A stretch of DNA of 64,000 nt from Candidatus Nitrospira neomarina (GTDB lineage: Bacteria; Nitrospirota; Nitrospiria; Nitrospirales; UBA8639): contig NZ_CP116968.1 in assembly GCF_032051675.1 (NCBI RefSeq), forward strand, positions 186,001-250,000, in the 5' to 3' direction. Each line of letters begins with the position of its first letter. Position 1 is the stretch's first letter. Below are positions 60,538 through 64,000 of the stretch, piece by piece. Both the position numbers and the translations under genes were made by a program. The notes under the pieces are model-generated. The model saw nothing but the letters and a program-made list of their open reading frames with translations, was not told where the DNA came from and searched no databases.

Positions 60538-61659
60538 CTATTTAATGATTGGATTTGCCGGTTCTTTTGGGTGTCCCGATTCTGCTTTAACCAAAAGGCC
60601 GACCTGTTCCTGATAATTTTCACGATAAATTTGGAAGACCGCCAGCGCGATCCCAAGCAGAATGGGACCCAGAAACAATCCGATGAAGCCGAAATACGCG
60701 AGGCCTCCTAATGAGGCGAAGAAGAGAAACAGAACGGGTAAGTCCGCTTTGGATCCGACGAGAAAAGGTTTCAGTAAATTATCCATGAGACCGACCAATC
60801 CGACCCCGATTCCGATCATGACGATGCCTTTCCAAATGGGACCGGTCCATAATAGATACGCGGCCACCGGGGCCCAGACTAATGCCGTTCCGCCAAAAGG
60901 TACCAGAGAAAGAATTGCGCTCAAGGCTCCCAGAAATATGGAAAACGGGACGCCCAGGGCCCAATAGGCAAGCCCTGCCGTGAAACCCTGTGCCAGAGCC
61001 GTGAGAATGGTCCCTTGAACGACGGCGACCATCACATTGTCAAGGCGTTCCATGATGACGGCTTTATAGCTTTCTTCGATCGGGAGCGCTTCGTAAAATG
61101 CACGATAGAGATGATGCCCATCGCGAAACAGGAAGAACAGAGTAAACAGGATCACAAAAAAATCCATGAAGAGATCAAGGGTATTTGTTGCCAGCCCACC
61201 GACACTGGACAGTACGACCCCGCTGACAGCTTTCCCTCCTTCAACCAGGTTCCCCTTAACGTCCCCATAGGCCAGAATCAGTCGGCCCAACAATTCTTGA
61301 GACACATTTCCTATTAGAGGCAGTCTTGCGACAAGTTCAGGCAGTCTTTGCAGTCCACCCTCTTGCACCCATGTCATGGCGAGCTGATAGGCGTTAATGG
61401 TCTCTGTCACCACGAGGAAGACCAAATACGCCACAGGCAAGACGGCAAGTAACATGACACTCAGTGTGCTGAGAGCCGCCGAAGCTGTTGTCCTGTCTCC
61501 CAACTTGCGGGTTAGCCACTGATAGAGAGGATAGAAGAGACGAACCAAGAGCATGGCCCACAAAATGGGTGTCATGAAGGGGGCAAAAATTAAGCCCAGC
61601 ACGTACAGCAGGAGGGAACACAACAGAAGGAAGGCCGCTGAAAGAACTTGTGGAGACAT
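60538..61659 (-). CDS. AI-2E family transporter
   Basis: 373 residues, about eight membrane helices arranged in the AI-2E/PerM way: helices 1-2 near the N-terminus (LLLCSLLLYVLGLIFAPFM, ILWAMLLVRLFYPLYQWL), a large cytosolic and amphipathic middle part (YQLAMTWVQEGGLQRLPELV), then five to six helices including GALSAILSLVPFGGTALVWA and LLKPFLVGSKADLPVLFLFF. Members include PerM and TqsA; substrates are mostly unknown, and quorum signal export is shown for only a few. First gene of the operon with glsB. Confidence 0.92.
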   Translation of the reverse strand: MSPQVLSAAFLLLCSLLLYVLGLIFAPFMTPILWAMLLVRLFYPLYQWLTRKLGDRTTASAALSTLSVMLLAVLPVAYLVFLVVTETINAYQLAMTWVQEGGLQRLPELVARLPLIGNVSQELLGRLILAYGDVKGNLVEGGKAVSGVVLSSVGGLATNTLDLFMDFFVILFTLFFLFRDGHHLYRAFYEALPIEESYKAVIMERLDNVMVAVVQGTILTALAQGFTAGLAYWALGVPFSIFLGALSAILSLVPFGGTALVWAPVAAYLLWTGPIWKGIVMIGIGVGLVGLMDNLLKPFLVGSKADLPVLFLFFASLGGLAYFGFIGLFLGPILLGIALAVFQIYRENYQEQVGLLVKAESGHPKEPANPIIK

Positions 61660-62329
61660 TTATGTTGATGCCGCAAAGGGTGAGGGTATCGACACACCTG
61701 AAGCCGTCCGCTTGGTCGAGGAGGAGGACACAAAGTTCATAATGAGGAATACCTGCATGTTGTACCTCTGCAGTGTAACACTTACCGTCCGCCTAATATT
61801 TGCATTTTAGAAAACTTCTCAGGTTGAAAGGTAGTCAGGCCACTCTCACTCCGATTTATGATAGGAACCGGCCCGTTAATTTATTATAGACAAATCACTA
61901 GGCTCAACTTCTCAAGTATCCACATCCCTATTCGTAGACCCATCAAACACAGAGAGCGTTGTTGACGGATGTTTTCAGATGGCACGACCTGAATTTGTCT
62001 GTTGAAACATTTATAGCGATTAGTGAAGTATAAAAAACAACCTCAACAAGCCGTAAATCATTATCCTTTCGCAAATTGGCGATTTTGCTGAGATTGTTCC
62101 TAATTTCATGTTTGTTTCTTTTCCCCAGTCGCTTATTGCATCACAGAAAGAAGTTGTGTCCTCCTCTACCCAATGTATAATTTCTTTCTCGATTGGAGCA
62201 CCCCTTTTTTAAATCGCTGGATACATTCGGGTCTCGACTGAGACGGTGTTTGTACTTTTCCGGAGTGGTCCGGCAACCTGTTAGTCGGACCCTCAATGAA
62301 TTAGTCAAAGATGGGAAGGACAGGATGTA
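61660..62329. other. 670-base divergent intergenic region
   Basis: No gene recognised. The space between the AI-2E operon (minus) and the BON-MscS gene (plus) is AT-rich in its middle (61,900-62,160) and should contain both promoters. No repeat was confirmed. Confidence 0.45.
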
Positions 62330-63712
62330 ATGTTAATGCACTTCAGATTTTATCCAGTAATCCTCGTATTCCTCAGCATTGTCTTTTGGAGTGCGCGGGT
62401 TGAACCGGTCTGGTCCCAGGAGCCTGTGGATAATACAGAGGCTCCCACAGAGTCACGACCCACCGATACACCAGAGGAAATTGCGGTTGGAGCAGACAAG
62501 GTTGAAGACAGCCTCATCACACAACGGCTTGCGGAGGTTTTTCAGAATTTGCCGGAGCTTGCCAATGTCGACATCGCTGTGAAGGCGGGGGTGGTACGGC
62601 TGACGGGGCATACTTCCACCAAAGAAGCCCACCAACAGGCTCTTGAACTTGCCGAACGCGTAGATGGTGTGGTCAGCGTGACAGATGAAATCACACAAAA
62701 ACGGGAAGTCCGTGAACGGTTGACCGTCGTGCAGGAAAAAATGGTTGACCAACTCAATAATTTTATCTCCTATTTGCCACTCCTGATCATCGGCTTCACG
62801 GTATTTCTTCTATTCTGGTTCCTCGCATCCTTTTTGACCAAATGGGATAACCTGTATGAAAGAATTACTCCACATGCGTTTTTACAATCCTTAGCCAAAC
62901 AAATCGTCAAAGGGACCGTCATATTTATAGGCTTTGTGGCCATGCTGGAAATCCTGGACGCCACAGCTCTTTTGGGAACAATCGTTGGTGTCGCGGGAGT
63001 CATGGGCCTGGCCGTCGGTTTTGCCCTCCGAGATACGGTGGAGAACTACATTGCCAGCATTCTGCTGAGTATCAGACAGCCCTTTCGGCCACTGGACCAA
63101 ATTGTCCTGGAAAATTATGAAGGCTTGGTCATGAAACTGACATCGCGGGAGACCATTCTCATGACGCTGGATGGAAATCATGTACGCATACCCAATGCGA
63201 CGGTATACAAAGGCATTATTCTCAATTATTCCCGGAATCCCAAACGGCGTTTTTCCTTTGAGGTCGGTATCGACACCGCTGTCAAAATTGAGGCGGCGTT
63301 GCAACTGGCTATAAAAACTTTAGAGCAAACCGTCGGGGTGATTGCTGATCCTCCGGTCCGGTGTACGGTAGAGAAATTAGGCGATTCGAATGTGATCCTA
63401 AAAATGTTCGCATGGACGACACAGGATCAATACGATTTCGGAAAGGTCAAAAGTGAAGCGATTCGGGCGGTGAAAGAGGCCTTTGATCTGGCCAATTATG
63501 AAATGCCCGAACCCATCTATCGTCTGAAAATGCAGGGAGCTTCCCCTCCCGATGACCAGCCCGTATTTGACCATTCCGAGCAAAAACGGGATGCTCCAGC
63601 ACCTGCTGTGCAGTCAGGTTCTCAGGCCGATGTTACCAAAGATAATCATATTGTTGAGCAAATTTCGAAAGATCGAGCAGACATTAAGGAAAGGGATTTA
63701 CTGAAATCATAG
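62330..63712 (+). CDS. mechanosensitive channel (MscS) with BON domain
   Basis: 460 residues. Signal peptide to about residue 29, a BON domain at about 60-120 (RLAEVFQNLPELANVDIAVK and AERVDGVVSVTDEITQ), then three membrane helices around 145-245 (FISYLPLLIIGFTVFLLFWF), the pore-lining Gly/Ala-rich TM3 (GVAGVMGLAVGFALRDTVEN) and the MscS beta domain (DQIVLENYEGLVMKLTSRET and NHVRIPNATVYKG). BON domains bind membrane or polysaccharide; joined to MscS they may sense envelope strain. The ribosome site AGGAT is weak. The C-terminal 60 residues are polar and disordered. Confidence 0.9.
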   Translation: MLMHFRFYPVILVFLSIVFWSARVEPVWSQEPVDNTEAPTESRPTDTPEEIAVGADKVEDSLITQRLAEVFQNLPELANVDIAVKAGVVRLTGHTSTKEAHQQALELAERVDGVVSVTDEITQKREVRERLTVVQEKMVDQLNNFISYLPLLIIGFTVFLLFWFLASFLTKWDNLYERITPHAFLQSLAKQIVKGTVIFIGFVAMLEILDATALLGTIVGVAGVMGLAVGFALRDTVENYIASILLSIRQPFRPLDQIVLENYEGLVMKLTSRETILMTLDGNHVRIPNATVYKGIILNYSRNPKRRFSFEVGIDTAVKIEAALQLAIKTLEQTVGVIADPPVRCTVEKLGDSNVILKMFAWTTQDQYDFGKVKSEAIRAVKEAFDLANYEMPEPIYRLKMQGASPPDDQPVFDHSEQKRDAPAPAVQSGSQADVTKDNHIVEQISKDRADIKERDLLKS

Positions 63713-63729
63713 ATTCGAAAAACATTCTG

Positions 63730-63746
63730 CCCGCCACACTGGCGGG
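63730..63746 (+). terminator. short hairpin after the MscS gene
   Basis: CCCGCC-ACACT-GGCGGG, a perfect 6-bp stem about 18 bases after the stop codon, without a T-run; a weak or factor-dependent terminator. Confidence 0.4.
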
Positions 63747-63807
63747 AGCAATTACTATATGGTCCACTTTTTTATTTCATTGCGCTTGAAACACATGAGG
63801 AAAAAAT

Positions 63808-64000
63808 ATGAACAAAAATCGGCAACCAGAAGTTGTGGTCATCACAGGGGCTTCTGCAGGAATCGGTCGGGCTACCGTGCGGGCTTTTGCTCAACGGGGT
63901 GCGCATCTGGGTTTGTTGGCTCGTGGTCAGGAGGGGTTGGAAGGAGCTCGTCAGGAAGCCGAAAAGCTTGGGGGACAGGCGATCGTGATTCCCACGGATG
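63808..64000 (+). CDS. short-chain dehydrogenase, N-terminal part
   Basis: GAGG lies eight bases before ATG 63808. The frame is open to the window end (64 codons). It begins with VVVITGASAGIGRATVRAFA, the TGxxxGIG cofactor motif of classical SDRs, followed by GAHLGLLARGQEGLEGARQE. The catalytic YxxxK lies beyond the window. Confidence 0.88.
   Translation, partial: MNKNRQPEVVVITGASAGIGRATVRAFAQRGAHLGLLARGQEGLEGARQEAEKLGGQAIVIPTD

Noticed and set aside
61553-61810. 85-codon plus-strand frame antisense to the AI-2E gene start
   Set aside because: Half of it is the antisense of the transporter gene; no ribosome site and no domain.

Overview
The window is chromosomal DNA of a Gram-negative bacterium of medium GC. 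The evidence is a tripartite RND efflux system with outer-membrane channel, lipobox lipoproteins, a periplasmic HtrA-type protease, periplasmic c-type cytochromes and a pilin-like protein. Strong GGAGG ribosome sites, many c-type cytochrome and PAS-kinase genes and the overall gene mix would fit a Nitrospira-like organism (Nitrospirota). That placement is inference; no rRNA or taxonomic marker lies in the window. No tRNA, rRNA, CRISPR array or intact transposase gene was seen.

Layout. 0-7 kb: a GYD-domain tail, small zinc-binding proteins (including two paralogous 55-residue proteins at 1093 and 5059), the ribosome-assembly GTPase RbgA, an SF2 helicase with its own zinc-ribbon partner, and a TPR protein. 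7.8-14 kb: a large PAS hybrid kinase, a lipase-like lipoprotein, and a minus-strand cluster of two monoheme cytochromes c around an IPT/TIG protein. 14.6-23.8 kb: a stress and envelope block with CbpA-CbpM, HtrA, Hsp20, a LysR regulator and at least four tiny membrane proteins of 29-55 residues with near-perfect ribosome sites. 23.9-31.5 kb: a nucleotidyltransferase, a MgtC/DUF4010 membrane protein, gamma-glutamyltransferase, a CBS-pair protein ending in a MITE-like palindrome, a zinc alcohol dehydrogenase, MtgA and an apparently intact YefM-YoeB toxin-antitoxin pair with its TGTACA operator. 31.9-44.1 kb: a hemopexin-repeat/cytochrome c protein, a DEAD-box RNA helicase, and an RND efflux operon divergent from a two-component system.

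44.2-50.7 kb is accessory and decayed. It holds a cupin, a pilin-like protein and two oxidoreductases, then a run of broken genes: a hydrolase stub, an antitoxin with an in-frame amber codon, a truncated ParE/RelE-type toxin, and a hicBA pair killed by one inserted base plus one ochre codon. Degenerate copies of the mtgA 3' end lie beside two of the toxin-antitoxin loci. An AT-rich SIR2-like gene with intact NAD-site motifs follows and is the best candidate for a defence function. 50.8-64 kb: an ATP-grasp ligase facing a CocE-type hydrolase and a second ATP-grasp-like protein, then DUF3597, YjbQ, topoisomerase IB, a HAD phosphatase, an AI-2E transporter with GlsB, a BON-MscS channel and the start of an SDR gene.

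How the genes work together. The central block joins cytosolic chaperones (CbpA/CbpM, Hsp20) with envelope quality control (HtrA) and small membrane peptides. The hsp20 leader can fold so that its ribosome site is masked, as in fourU RNA thermometers. The efflux operon and its divergent two-component system form a self-contained export module with three palindromes in the shared promoter region. The accessory segment records repeated arrival and decay of toxin-antitoxin modules.
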